Source: Cryptomeria japonica (taxonomy: Eukaryota; Streptophyta; Pinopsida; Cupressales; Cupressaceae). Taken from it: a stretch of DNA of 64,000 nt. A program made the translations under genes and the position numbers. The DNA is taken from NCBI RefSeq assembly GCF_030272615.1, contig NC_081406.1, forward strand, positions 459,756,072-459,820,071, read 5' to 3'. The notes beneath the pieces are model-generated. The model worked only from the letters and a program-made list of their open reading frames with translations, did not search any database and was not told the origin of the DNA. Below, piece after piece: positions 34,980-46,239 of this stretch; position 1 is the stretch's first letter; each line of letters begins with the position of its first letter.

Positions 34980-36098
34980 CATGCAGTTTTGCACTTCAAC
35001 AAATTCATGACATCACAAGATTATGATTGCGAAAACATAAAAACATCTGATCGACTTATTAAAACTAAACACATTAACTGTGAACAAAAAAAACATTCGG
35101 CATGAAGCATATTGTTTGCTTGTTTGCCTATTTTCTCTTGATTGTTTCTGATTTTCTTTTTTGGTGACATATCTTTTAGCTTTTCTAGGATGTCTCTGAC
35201 TAGAGATTTTATCTCCAGGATGTCATTGACTATAAAGGTGAGGATGGGGCATGTTCACTTGTTTGCGGCTTGTGGGATATTCCTTAGGAATATGATGACA
35301 CATCTTAGGGCATGATCGCTTAAGATCATCAAGGACATATTGGTCTGATACACACTGAGGCATTCCTTTACTGTTTGATATATTTTCTTTCTCATAATTG
35401 GTGTGACTGATTCATTTGGGTCTAATTGATATCCAAATGATTTTTTGCCTTATGCTATAATAAGATCGATGATGATACAAGCACTTAAAAAGAACAAGAA
35501 TTCTCATCACTTTTATATCCTCTTTCTCATCATTCTCATGATCATTACTTTTCTCTTCTCATCCTCCTTCTCATCTATCTTTTTCATCATTTATTTCATC
35601 ATCTTCTTCGTTCTTCTTATTCTAGTGTGGTCAATCAAACACTTTATCTAATTGATGCAATGTCTTTGAATCTTTAATCTCTTTATCAACCACCTTGCTT
35701 CTTGCAATCTCAATGCCCTTGATCAATCAATCAATCATTGGATCACCTTATCTTGCGCTAGCATCAATCCTTATCAACTTAATTAACTCAATCAGCTTAA
35801 TCACCTTATCAATTTGACTATACTGTTCATTTCCATCAATTGTTCAGTTATGCCTCATCAACTATGCATTTCTATTAAATGTACATCTCAATATAATCAC
35901 TTGTGCAATATCAATCATCCAATATTCTCTCTCGCGATCTATCAAGAGATCAATCTCCATCATTATGTTCGATCAATCTCTCGAGGGGGCATAGCCAATC
36001 AATCATTATCCTTACCAGGACACCTCTGGGGCATATATCAGTTGATCATTTTCTTTGAAACAATGCGACAAGCTGCATTGTCTCAAAGAGGGGCAAAA
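34980..36098 (+). other. 3' internal region of a Tat-like gypsy element
   Basis: No gene. The last ~100 bp show features common before the 3' LTR of plant Tat/Ogre-type Ty3/gypsy elements: 'ctcgagggggcatag', 'ctggggcatatatc' and the purine tract 'caaagaggggcaaaa' at 36,084-36,098. The 68-aa frame at 35,445 is low-complexity Phe/Ile-rich translation of a pyrimidine tract. Confidence 0.5.
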
Positions 36099-37200
36099 TG
36101 TAGACACATAAAAATTTCCATTAATTTTTCCTCATTTAATTTTAAATTTCTCCGAACATCGGCCGAGTCCTTATTATTACATTATTATTTCTCCATAATT
36201 CATTATTCATAATTTCCATCTTTTATTATATTATTATTAATATCTTATCATTTATCTATTAAATTTATTAAATAAAATATTATATCATATTCATGCATAC
36301 ACCTTCATGCATTCACGTTATACACATTTCTCTATTTATTGAATAAAACCCTTAAATATCTCCTCCTACCACTTACCATTTCCCATTTACCACTCATCTT
36401 CCCTATACCACTCATCTTGCATTATCCCATATTCATCTGACAACATGAACTCACCAGGAGAAAATTTATTTAAACAAGGCCCCCTCTCTTATTTGGGAAT
36501 CTCATCTTTATGCGTCAAACTTATGTCAATTTGCATCCCATTATCTTAACATCTTATCCGCTATCTTTGCATTCTCAAATCTTGATTTCCTCATAGCTTT
36601 TTGCATAAGGGCTTCTGAGAGAAAATATATATTAAATGTAAAATCTTGGGGAATAGGAGTGCAATGGAGTGGATTTTTGTTGCTTGCATGTGTGTGTTTT
36701 GCAGGTACTTCATTGTTGGATGTTGGAAGATTGAATCTTGTATTCAATCCATTTCCTCCGTCTACACTTATAAATATCCCCCACTTTGGAGCACAAAGGA
36801 TCCCATCTCATATTAATTTAGGCATTATTACTATAGGCATATCCATTCTAGAATATCATTTGAGCATTGTTATTATAGGCAATTTCATCTTAGATCTAGT
36901 TTAATTTGATCATTTTCTAGCTTAATTGCATCAACATCATAGTTTAATCATGCATATCATTAGCTTAATTATACTCTTGGATCAATCTATCATAATCAAT
37001 CTCATCTAGCTTTCATATCATCATCATTTCAAATCCTTCATCTACGTGTAGTGAAGTCACTAGGATTGCTTATCCAAATCTGAGAGCAAATCCATACTCG
37101 CATCTCTTAGGAGGCGATAGGTGTCTTTGTCATGATTTATCTTTTGTTTGATTTCAATTTGCTAGCCATGCTTGTAATGATCTATGGAGTGTTTGTTTTG
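36099..37200 (+). repeat. Gypsy (Tat-like) LTR, plus strand
   Basis: Begins TGTAGACACATAAAA directly after the purine tract. It has a TATA box TATAAATA at 36,769 and later a 'gtgaagtcactaggattg' / 'ggaggcgataggtg' stretch typical of such LTRs. The right end is not certain; minus-strand gypsy coding similarity begins by 37,215. Confidence 0.6.
36769..36776 (+). promoter_or_regulatory. TATA box of gypsy LTR
   Basis: TATAAATA about 670 bp into the LTR. Confidence 0.5.
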
Positions 37201-37214
37201 CAGCTGCAGCTACC

Positions 37215-37658
37215 CTACTTCACACGCACGACAATATCTATTACCATATTTGCTTCTTTAGATGTTTTTGGTACTATATTGCTAGACGATTTTGTGTTAG
37301 TTTCTTGTAGAAGTTGCCTCATATCTTCACCATCTGATTCCATACTAGGATATGTTGGTGCTCTCCTGCTTCTTTGAGATGAAGAGGGAAATACTCGTAT
37401 TGTTAATAAATTATGAGGTATGTATTTTGAGGGTATCCTAGGCTTGTTCAGTATATCTAGTGTACATTGCCTTGCCTCTAATATCTTTGGTACATGTTTA
37501 TATCCCAAACCTTGATTATTTGGGTTTTCATGTGGTAAAATAGGTTCTAATCTGCTTTGCTTCTTTAATCCCAATCCTATGGTACCATCGTGCCCATGTT
37601 TTTGTAGCATCTTGAAACTGTTGCCATATTGGTGTAGAGGTAACCTGGGTATTGTCAT
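37215..37658 (-). pseudogene. Gypsy G-patch-like segment
   Basis: A 147-residue frame with LQKHGHDGTIGLGLKKQSR and NNQGLGYKH, a Gly-rich pattern like the G-patch found after the protease in some Tat/Ogre gypsy polyproteins. The rest is hydrophilic. The domain call is tentative. Confidence 0.5.
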
Positions 37659-37865
37659 GTCGTCTTATTCTCTATATATCCACTAATTAAAATCTCCCTT
37701 TAGAGATTCTTCTTGTAAGTCTCCCCATCTAATGAAAGAGTATGAATCTAAGTACTTCACTATCTCTTTTCCTTTATCTTGCTTGATCACTATGTTCTGA
37801 GGCTTCCCAAAAGACCTAGGCAAAAGGGATGATTGTCTGCCATTCAAGGTACTTGAAATGGAATA

Positions 37866-38978
37866 TTACCCACAACCAACTTCCTTATTTTTTAAAGAAG
37901 ATGTGGTAGGTGTATTTTTTTCTATTTTTGTGACTTTCAACGATTCCAATTGTAAGTGAAGTGGAGATGTTTGATTGTCTATGCTTGCCCTTAAATAATT
38001 GTAGTGTTGAAAAGGGTTTGGGTTGCCATGAATGGTGATCTCAATGCCATTGTATGGGAGCTTCACACATTGGTAAAATGTTGAAGGTACTTCCTGCATG
38101 GCATGTATCCATTAACGATCTAATAGAATATTGTACCCCAATTCATTGTTTTGGACTTGAAAGGTGATGTCTGTTGTGACTAGTCCTATTTGTATTAGCA
38201 AAGTCACTACACCCTTAGAAGGGTGTTCCTCATCATCATAAGCTTTGATATTGATTCTCTTAGTAGAATCAATATAATGTTCAGAATATCCTAAAGCTTT
38301 AATCAAATGCAATGTGTGTATGCTAAGGCTAGCTCCACCATCTATAAATACTCTTTGAACTTTATTTTGGTCAATCAAAGCTTTCAAGTGTAAGGGATCA
38401 TTATGCATGGGTCAATATGTAGGTACATCCTGCTTAGTGAATACGACCTTTGAAGTTGCCAAGTTTCCAACCATGGAATGGAATCTGTTCCTGTTAATAT
38501 CTCTAGCAACAACTGAATCTTGTAATGCTTTGTCAAGGACTGCCTTATGAGCTGGCGAGATGCGCAGTAACTCAAATAATAAAATTTGAGCTAGATTTCG
38601 CTTCAACTGATCCACCATGTTTTAAATGCTATTTTCTGAAGGGGGATTTGAAGTTACCCCTTGCAATGTGACCTTTGATCTTCTAGTGGTGACAACCACT
38701 ATGTCATATACTCCACTAAGTGCGTTTATGGTATAATAAAATGCAACATTAGTATAATCGGCATTATTGTTTTGTGCATTGGAACTAGAAGTCTTTCCTT
38801 TGATCTTTGAAGATGGTATGATCAGTGTTTGGTGTCTTACTAGAATCCATAGTAAAGTCACCTTGATCAATGAGATCTTGTATGAGGTTCTCTAGTTTGT
38901 AGCAACTTGTTGTATTATGACCTTTATTGCGGTGGTATTCACAGAAATCATTGTCATTCCACCAAGTGGGCTTAAATG
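37866..38978 (-). pseudogene. Gypsy Gag C-terminus (zinc knuckle) and protease
   Basis: Near 38,900-38,950 one frame reads CEYHRNKGHNTTSC, a CCHC-type knuckle typical of plant gypsy Gag, followed by a LENLI..LI helix. Stops and frameshifts follow. 38,112-38,408 holds the retropepsin: RVFIDGGASLSI (Asp-Gly-Gly active-site variant common in plant gypsy elements) and ending GYNILLDR. After a stop it continues (37,866-38,099) with a tail of unknown role. Confidence 0.7.
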
Positions 38979-40405
38979 TGTTGGCATATGATGAACTGAC
39001 ATGTTGATATGATGATAATGTATGTTGTCATTGATGTCAATAAGTGTAAGTGAACCGGTATGTAGATTGGAAGAAGTTGGCAAACCGGTATGAAGAAATG
39101 TAGTGAACTGATGTCAGGGTTTCACTGAGTGTGACTATCGGTTGGTAGTCTCAATTATAGGGTTTCCAGTTTGGAAATCTCACTTGTGCGATGAAACCGA
39201 TGACATTCTGTGTTAAGTTAGCTAAGAGATGAAGATGACATCGTGATGCCACATCAGCTTTGTGCATGTGAAGGATTTCCTTGAGGATCTTGCATGAGAA
39301 GATCGACTACATTAAATGTCTACCTTGGGAATGAACATTCTTCTTAGCGGTATGAGAAGAAAGTGTGATGAGTTACTGATTTCTATGTGTGGTGAAGATT
39401 AGACGATGCATATTGTCTTGTGATATGTTTGAAATTTTATTGCTCTATGCAAAGTGTTTGGACGGTTAGGATTGGACCGCTTGTATTGTAAACCTAAAAT
39501 TCTTAGGGTTTAGGGTTTATGCTACCGACCTAATTGTTGTCTATAAGGTCAATGATGTTTGTTATTGTAAGTTGTTGGCAAATGTTGTGTGTGTATCCAA
39601 GCAATGAGATACTTGCCAGACCAGTAAGAAAAAACTGCAGAGTGTGATTGCAGAAGTAGAGGAACTGAAAAGGATCTGCCTTACAATATAGTGTTTTTAT
39701 CATATCAAAGCTTTACCTATTGTATTATAACCATTTCAACAGAAGGAAAATCCCTTTTCCGGGTAGCTTTAATAGGCTTACTGTAAATCCTCTAACTAGG
39801 TGACTCAAGATTCATTGAGTTCTTCAAATCCTCTATCAAGGTAACTTTTAAAAGGGTTTCAACCTTTAACAGGGTATATAGCCATCCCTTAACTGGGTGA
39901 TCTTTAATAGGATCGGTTCCTAGCAGAACTTTATTGTAAATTTTTTAACCAGACTAGGCTCCTAACAGAGCGACCTTCAAAAGAGTTCAAAAACAAGCTT
40001 GTGGGTATTCATCCCCACCGTGGTTTTTCCCATTTGGGTTTCCATGTGAAAAATTTGAGTGTCATGTGTTGTGCATTTTTCATGGGATGATTAAGTGTTC
40101 TTTGTTTAAGTGATTATGCATGCAGAGCTAATGGTTATGGTATTGGTGACACACCACATGCATATGTTTATGGGTAAAGTAGTTATCAAGTATTAAATAT
40201 ATTTGAAGTGTTCAGACTTACCGGTCTATGTTGTTTGAAGTCTTACTGTGTTTAACCGATATTGCCATGGTTAAGTTCAGTAATGAAGAGAACTGGTTAG
40301 TGTTGTTTTAGCTTGAAAAGATTGTTAGAAAGTATTTGACTATACTGATTCATCCCCCCCCTCTCAGTACCAGTTAGGGAATATGTTGTTCATCATTATT
40401 CATCA
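38979..40405 (+). repeat. Copia-E 5' LTR (1,427 bp)
   Basis: Begins TGTTGGCATATG and ends ATTCATCA. It contains the 'ccaccgtggtttttccc' signature at 40,014 and 'attcatccccccc' near 40,348. 39,775-39,960 has repeated 'cctctaactaggt' / 'taacagggt' words, also present as 'cctctaacaaggt' variants in the LTR at 2,722. Confidence 0.9.
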
Positions 40406-40406
40406 A

Positions 40407-40419
40407 TTGGTATTAGAGC
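40407..40419 (+). other. Copia-E primer binding site
   Basis: TTGGTATTAGAGC: one transition from the initiator-Met tRNA primer site TTGGTATCAGAGC. Confidence 0.85.
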
Positions 40420-40476
40420 AACTCCAAGTCCTCGGTGATATAAGCTTAACCACTTGAGGTAAAATTTCCCGCCTTA

Positions 40477-42537
40477 ATGATGAAGAGGGAAGGTCCTAAC
40501 TTTAATAGAGATAACTTCAAAATATGGAAGGACAGAATGAAGATCTATATCAAGAGTTTTGGTGCTCAACAGTGGAGCTATGTTGAAAATGTCTATGTAA
40601 TTCCCACTGGCACTTTAACTGATGATAAAAAAAGAGAGATTCAAGAAAATGGGAAAGTCATGGAAGCCCTTATTAGCATTTTGTCTGATACTGAGTTCAT
40701 TGATGTACAAGATAAGGACATTCCTAAAGATGTATGGGACACATTGGAAACTATTTATGTCGGTGATGAGCATGTTAGACAATCTAAGGAAGAGAGCCTT
40801 AGAGGAAAATTTGAAGACATGAGGATGGTTGAAGGTGAGACCATTCAACAATATGGCATAAGAATCAAGACTGTTGTTGGAGATATCAAGAAAATTGGTG
40901 GAACAATTGATGATACCACCATTGTCAGTAAAGTCTTGAGATCATTGTTATCGGTCCATGCAATCAGAGTTGCTGCTATTCAAGAACTAAGGTCTATTGA
41001 CAAACCCAAGGTATCCTTAGACTCTATCATTGCAAAGTTATCTGCATATGAGTTGAATAGCTATGATGGCAGTGTTCAAAAGACTGAGTCATCTTTTAGA
41101 GAATCTGTTGCACCAACCAAAAAAGGAAAAGAAGCAAGTACCAGTTATGAATCCATGCAAAGAAGAGGTATGGATGATGAAGAAATTCTGATGGAGTTTG
41201 AAGTTCTTCTTGCCAAGAGACTTCCAAAAGGTACTGGAAAATACAGAGGTAAGCTTCCTTTAAAATGTTTTTCCTGCAATAAGATAGGACATATAGCAGT
41301 TAACTATCCTAACAATGAGAATAAGGATAAACTAGAGAGGTTTAGAAAGTATAAAGGAGGAGATAGAAGAAAATGTCTTGTTGCAGTGGATGAAGGTATT
41401 ACTGATGAAGAATCTGAGGATGAAGAAAATGAAGACATGGTATTTGTAGCTGTAAAGGAAGAAGTGTCTGACAAGAAAGAACTTGTCTCTTGCATTGACA
41501 ACTCTAATGAGTGGATAATCGATAGTGGTTGTTCTCACCACATGACTGGTGATAGGAGAAAGTTTTTGTCTCTAGAAGAATATGATGGAGGTGTTGTCAG
41601 ATTTGGCAATGATGCACCATGTTTGGTGAAAGGTAAAGGATCCATCTCACTGACTGGAAAAAGCAGTGTAGATGATGTCTACTGGGTAGAAGGTCTTGAG
41701 CATAACCTGTTGAGTGTTGCTCAGCTAAATGATAAAGGACTCGTTCTAGAGTTCAAAGGTGGGGTCTGCAGTATAAATGGTAAAAGTGGTGAAATTATTG
41801 CGATAGGTAAGCAGACAAGAGGTAAAAGTGGTGAACTTATTGCCATCAGTAAGCAAACCAGAGGTAACTTGTTTCAGTTGAATGCCAAGATAAGTTGGTG
41901 CTTGATGGCGAAGTTTGATGACATTTGGATATGGCATAGGAGACTTTGTTATATGAACTTTGATAATATTGTAAAGGCTAGTAAGATCAAGGCAGTAAGA
42001 GGATTGCCTTTGCCAAACAAACCAAATAATTCTTTGTGCAGAGAATGTCAACTTGGGAAGATGTCTTCCTCAACTTTCAAAGGTAAGTCTTTTTTAGAAG
42101 AAGACTTACTTGATCTTGTGCATACTGATTTGTGTGGTTCTATGAAAACTAGAAGTATTCAGGGAGATAGGTATTTCATGATTTTTACTGATGACTACTC
42201 AAGAATGATGTGGGTCACATTCTTGAAAGACAAGTCTAAGGCGTTTGGCAAGTTAAAAGCCTTTAGAGCATTAGCAAAGAAGGAAAGTGGTCAAAAGATA
42301 AAATTCCTAAGAACTAATCAAGGAGGTGAATTCACTTCTGATGAATTCAACAAGTACTGTGAAGATAGCAGTATCAAGAGGCAGTTGTTTGCCCCAAGGA
42401 CACCACAACAAAATGGCATAGTAGAAAGGAATAACAGGACTGTAATTGAAGTAGCTAGAACTGTGTTGATCCAAGGAAAGGTTGCTCACACTTTTTGGAG
42501 AGAAGCGGTGAGCACTGCAGTCTATACTATGAACTAG
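40477..42537 (+). CDS. Copia-E Gag-Pol, N-terminal open part
   Basis: A 686-residue frame. Residues 1-45: DUF4219-type start (FNRDNFKIWKDRMKIYI). ~60-190: UBN2 Gag. ~265: zinc knuckle CFSCNKIGHIAVNY with Tyr replacing the last Cys. ~346: protease WIIDSGCSHHMTG, triad intact. ~430-465: a 14-residue tandem duplication before the pre-integrase segment. ~490: zinc-binding region in which WHRRLCYMNF lacks the second His. Integrase: HTDLCG (~550, first Asp present), LRTNQGGEF (~612, Asn for the second catalytic Asp), NGIVERNN (~650, Glu present). It ends with a TAG at 42,535. The start is the first Met after the LTR and primer site. The protein is unlikely to be functional. Confidence 0.88.
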   Translation: MMKREGPNFNRDNFKIWKDRMKIYIKSFGAQQWSYVENVYVIPTGTLTDDKKREIQENGKVMEALISILSDTEFIDVQDKDIPKDVWDTLETIYVGDEHVRQSKEESLRGKFEDMRMVEGETIQQYGIRIKTVVGDIKKIGGTIDDTTIVSKVLRSLLSVHAIRVAAIQELRSIDKPKVSLDSIIAKLSAYELNSYDGSVQKTESSFRESVAPTKKGKEASTSYESMQRRGMDDEEILMEFEVLLAKRLPKGTGKYRGKLPLKCFSCNKIGHIAVNYPNNENKDKLERFRKYKGGDRRKCLVAVDEGITDEESEDEENEDMVFVAVKEEVSDKKELVSCIDNSNEWIIDSGCSHHMTGDRRKFLSLEEYDGGVVRFGNDAPCLVKGKGSISLTGKSSVDDVYWVEGLEHNLLSVAQLNDKGLVLEFKGGVCSINGKSGEIIAIGKQTRGKSGELIAISKQTRGNLFQLNAKISWCLMAKFDDIWIWHRRLCYMNFDNIVKASKIKAVRGLPLPNKPNNSLCRECQLGKMSSSTFKGKSFLEEDLLDLVHTDLCGSMKTRSIQGDRYFMIFTDDYSRMMWVTFLKDKSKAFGKLKAFRALAKKESGQKIKFLRTNQGGEFTSDEFNKYCEDSSIKRQLFAPRTPQQNGIVERNNRTVIEVARTVLIQGKVAHTFWREAVSTAVYTMN

Positions 42538-43986
42538 GTACTCATCAAGAAAGGTAGAGTTAAAATCCCTTATGAGTATTGGACCGGGAAAACTCCCACT
42601 GTGAGTTATTTTAAAGTGTTTGGTAGTAAGTGTTATATCAAGAGAGGTGAGAATCTGAGCAAATTTGATGCTAAAAGTAATAAAGGAATATTTTTGGGAT
42701 ATTCCACTAAGAGCAAAGCTCTCAAGTGCTACAACAATAGAACATGGAAAATTGTTGAGAGTATCAATGTCAGGGTTAATGAATCCCCTAGAAAACCTAA
42801 GGAAACCTACAGGGAAGAAGTGGAAGATGAACAATGTATAGCCTTCTAGGAACAGGTTAAGAAAGAAACAAGTAAAGATCTCAGTGTTCCTGTACCGATA
42901 GAAGTTGCAGTAGGAGAAGAAGAAGAGGTAAGTGAAGAAGAAGAAGAAAAACTAGCAGCACAAGCTAGAGTCATTCCTAGGTATGTAAAATTGCATCATG
43001 ATCCGAAGCAAATCATAGGAGATAAAGATGTAGGGATACTCACAAGAAGAAAGGTGAAAGAAAACTCTTGCATGATTTCCAAATTAGAGCCCAAGACTTC
43101 CAGAGAAGCACTTACATATGAAGACTGGATTAAAGCAATCGAAGTGGAGCTAGACCAAATAGAAAAGAATGCAACATGGTCCTTGGTACCTAGACTAGAA
43201 CACAAGAATGTCATAGGTACCATATGGGTCTTCAGGAATAAGCTAAATGAAGAAGGCACAGTTGTGAGGAACAAGGCAAGACTTGTATGCAAAGGATATG
43301 CTCAGGAAGAGGGAGATGACTATGGAGAAACCTTTTCTCCTATGGCTCGACTGGAAGGTGTCTGAATGCTACTTGCATTTGTAGCATTTAAGGGATTTAA
43401 GGTTTATCAGATGGATGTGAAGTCTACGTTTTTCAATGGAATCCTAGAAGACGAAGTATATATTGAGCAACTGGAAGGGTTTGCCTTATCAGAAGATAGT
43501 AACATGGTGTATAGATTACACAAAGCCCTATATGGATTAAAACACGCACCTAGGGCATGGTATGAACAGTTACACTCTCATCTTGTGAAGATTGGATTTC
43601 AGAGAACAAGTGAGGATAGCAACATCTATCTAAAATTTGAAGGTGATCAGATTTTGATCTATGAAGTATTTGTAGATGACATAATCTTTAGAGGAGATGA
43701 TAAAATGAGTCATGCTTTTGCAGATGGAATGAAGAAAAAGTTTGAGATGTCTTTGATTGGAGAGATAAAGTTCTTCATTGGTTTACAAATTTAGCAAATG
43801 AAAGAGGGTATCTTTATTACCCAGTCCAAGTATGTCAAAGAGGTATTGAAGACCTTTGGCATGGAGGAGAGCAAACTAGTTGGTACACTGATGGTGATTG
43901 GCTATAAACTGACTAAGGAAGATGATTCAGTGTTGGTGAATGAGGAGTACTGGTCAATGATTGGTAGGCTGCACTATGTGGTATAG
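42538..43986 (+). pseudogene. Copia-E integrase tail and reverse transcriptase, with stops
   Basis: Same frame as the upstream polyprotein. Stops at 42,847 (TAG), 43,363 (TGA), 43,792 (TAG) and 43,984 (TAG). Contents: VSYFKVFGSKCYIKRGENL and GYSTKSKALKCYN (integrase tail), an acidic Glu-run linker near 42,915-42,955, and [17 protein letters not shown]. Then DVKSTFFNGILEDEVYIEQ, KALYGLKHAPRAWYEQL and FVDDIIFRG with the catalytic Asp pair. The TGA after LEGV and the TAG after GLQI lie where Arg and Gln are usual, consistent with CGA-to-TGA and CAG-to-TAG. Confidence 0.9.
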
Positions 43987-44585
43987 TAGCTCATTTTCAA
44001 AACAGTCCAAGAGAATCCCACTTGGTAGCTATCAAGTGGATTCTTAGATATTTGAAAGGAACAGTTGACTATGGATTGTGGTATCCATATAATGGCAACT
44101 TTAACCTCAAAGTATATATCGATGCCGATTGGGCAGGTAATATGGATGACCGAAAGAGAACAATTGGTGGAGCATTCTTTCTTGGTGGAAGACTAGTCTC
44201 ATGGATGAGTAAGAAGCAGAGCTATATTTCTCAGTCTACAACTGAAGCAGAATATGTGGTAGCATTTATGAACTGCACTCAAGCAATCTGGATGAAACAT
44301 GTATTGGAAGGTTTCAAAGTACCTGTATATGAACCGGTGAATATATTTTGTGACAACACAAGTGCAATAAATATTTCCAAGAATCTGGTATTGCATGCTA
44401 GAAATAAGCACATTGAGCTTAAGTATCACTTCTTGAGAGAAAAGGTTCAGAATAAGGAGCTTGTACTAGAACATGTTTCCAGTAAGGAGCAACTAGTAGA
44501 TATATTCACTAAGCCCTTACCGAAGACTACATTTACCTATTTGAGAGGTGAATTAGGGGTTTTACCCCTTCATGAAGTCAACTAA
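43987..44585 (+). pseudogene. Copia-E RNase H (shifted frame)
   Basis: An open frame of 187 residues from 44,022, one frame off from RT. It contains YLKGTVDYGLWYPYN, YIDADWAGN, STTEAEYV, FCDNTSAINISKN and the tail EQLVDIFTKPLPKTTFTYL. Domain intact by motif; it ends naturally at 44,585 before the 3' untranslated stretch. Confidence 0.92.
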
Positions 44586-44842
44586 AGTTGTGTGATCCAC
44601 ATCAGTTAGGTACTACAGTGTCAAATCTTTCAAGATTGATGTGTTGAAGGATGCTACTCCATAGGGGGAGTAGCATAGTGGAGAATGGAAGCTTGTGCCT
44701 CCACTTTGGCATTGTTGTCAAAGGGGGAGACGATATCTGATGTATGGGGAGAAGATATCTGATGATCCAGAATACACTGGTCTATGATGTCTACAGTTGC
44801 AATGCTACACTGAGTATTGCCATCAATGCCAAAGGGGGAAAT

Positions 44843-46239
44843 TATTGGCATATGATGAATCGACATGTTGATATGATGATAATGTAAGTTGTCATTGATT
44901 TCAATAAGTGTAAGTGAATCAATATGCAGATTGGAAGAAGTTGGTGAACTGGTATGAAGAAATACAGTGAACCGGTGTCGGGGTTTCACTAAGTGTGACT
45001 ACTGGTTGGTAATCTTAGTTCTAGGGTTTTCAGTTTGGCAATCTCGCTTGTGTGATGCAACCAATGACATTTTGTGTTAAGTTAGCTAAGAGATGAAGAT
45101 GACATCATGATGCCACGTCAGCTTTGTGCTTGTGAAGGATTTCCTTGAGGATCTTGCATGAGAAGATCAACTACATTAAATGTCTACCTTGGGAATGAAC
45201 ATTCTTCTTAGCGGTATGAGAAGAAAGTGTGATGAGTTACTGATTTCTATGTGCGGTGAAGATTAGACGATGCATATTGTCTTGTGATATGTTTGAAATT
45301 GTATTGCTCTATGCAAAGTGTTTGGATGGTTAGGATTGGACCGCTTGTATTGTAAACCTAAAATGCTTAGGGTCTACTAACCTAATTGTTGTCTATAAGG
45401 TCAATGATGTTTGTTATTGTAAGTTGTTGGCTAATGTTGTGTGTGTATCCGAGTGATGAGATACTTGACAGACTAGTAAGAGAAAACTACAGAGTGTGAT
45501 TGTAGAAGTATAGGAATTGAAAAGGATCTGCCTTAGCATATAATGTTGTTATCAGATCAAAGCTTTACCTGTTGTCTTCTAACCATTTCAACAGAAGGAA
45601 AATCCCTTTGTTGGGTAGCTTGAACAGGCTTACTACAAATCCTCTAACTAGGTGACTCAAGATTCATTAAGTTCTTCAAATCCTCTAGCAAGGTAACCTT
45701 TAACAGGGTATATAGCCATCCCTTAACCGAGTGATCTTTAACAGGATTGGTTCCTAGCAGAACCTTATTGTAAAGTCTTTAACCATACTAGGCTCCTAAC
45801 AAAGAAAGCTTCAAAAGAGTTCAAAAACAAGCTTGTGGGTATTCATTCCCACCGAGGTTTTTCCCATTTGGGTTTCCACTTGAAAAATCTATGTGTCATT
45901 TGTTGTGCATTTTTCATGCGATGATTAAGTGTTCTTTGTTTAAGTGATTATGCATGCAGAGCTAATGGTTATGGTATTGGTGACACACCACATGCATATG
46001 TTTATGGGTAAAGTAGCTATCAAGTATTAAATGTATTTGAGGTGTTCAGACTTACCGGTCTATGTTGTCTGAAGTCTTATTGTGTTTAACCAGTATTTCC
46101 ATGGTTAAGTTCAGTAATGAAGACAACCAGTTAGTGTTGTTTTATCTTGAAAAGATTGTTAGAAAGTCTTTGACTATACTAATTCACCCCCCCCCCCTCA
46201 GTACTAGTAAGGGTATCTGTTGTTCATCATTATTCATCA
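44843..46239 (+). repeat. Copia-E 3' LTR (1,397 bp)
   Basis: Matches the 5' LTR along its length, from TATTGGCATATG (G-to-A at base 2) to ATTCATCA. It has a longer C-run (46,182-46,199) and the 'ccaccgaggtttttccc' signature at 45,848. It lacks some bases around 45,370 and 45,690 relative to the 5' LTR. Confidence 0.9.

Larger units (their letters stand above)
38979..46239 (+). mobile_element. Copia-E, complete Ty1/copia element
   Basis: LTRs 38,979-40,405 and 44,843-46,239, with AAATG duplicated on both flanks (38,974-38,978; 46,240-46,244). Primer site TTGGTATTAGAGC at 40,407 (one C-to-T change) and purine tract 'gccaaagggggaaat' at 44,828. The single polyprotein frame runs 40,477 to 44,585 with five in-frame stops and one frameshift. 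LTRs are similar but more diverged than those of the LARD. The second LTR starts TA instead of TG. Confidence 0.93.

Noticed and set aside
35445-35651. 68-residue hydrophobic frame as a membrane protein
   Set aside because: Phe/Ile/Leu run is a translation of a pyrimidine tract (tctttctcatc-type repeats).
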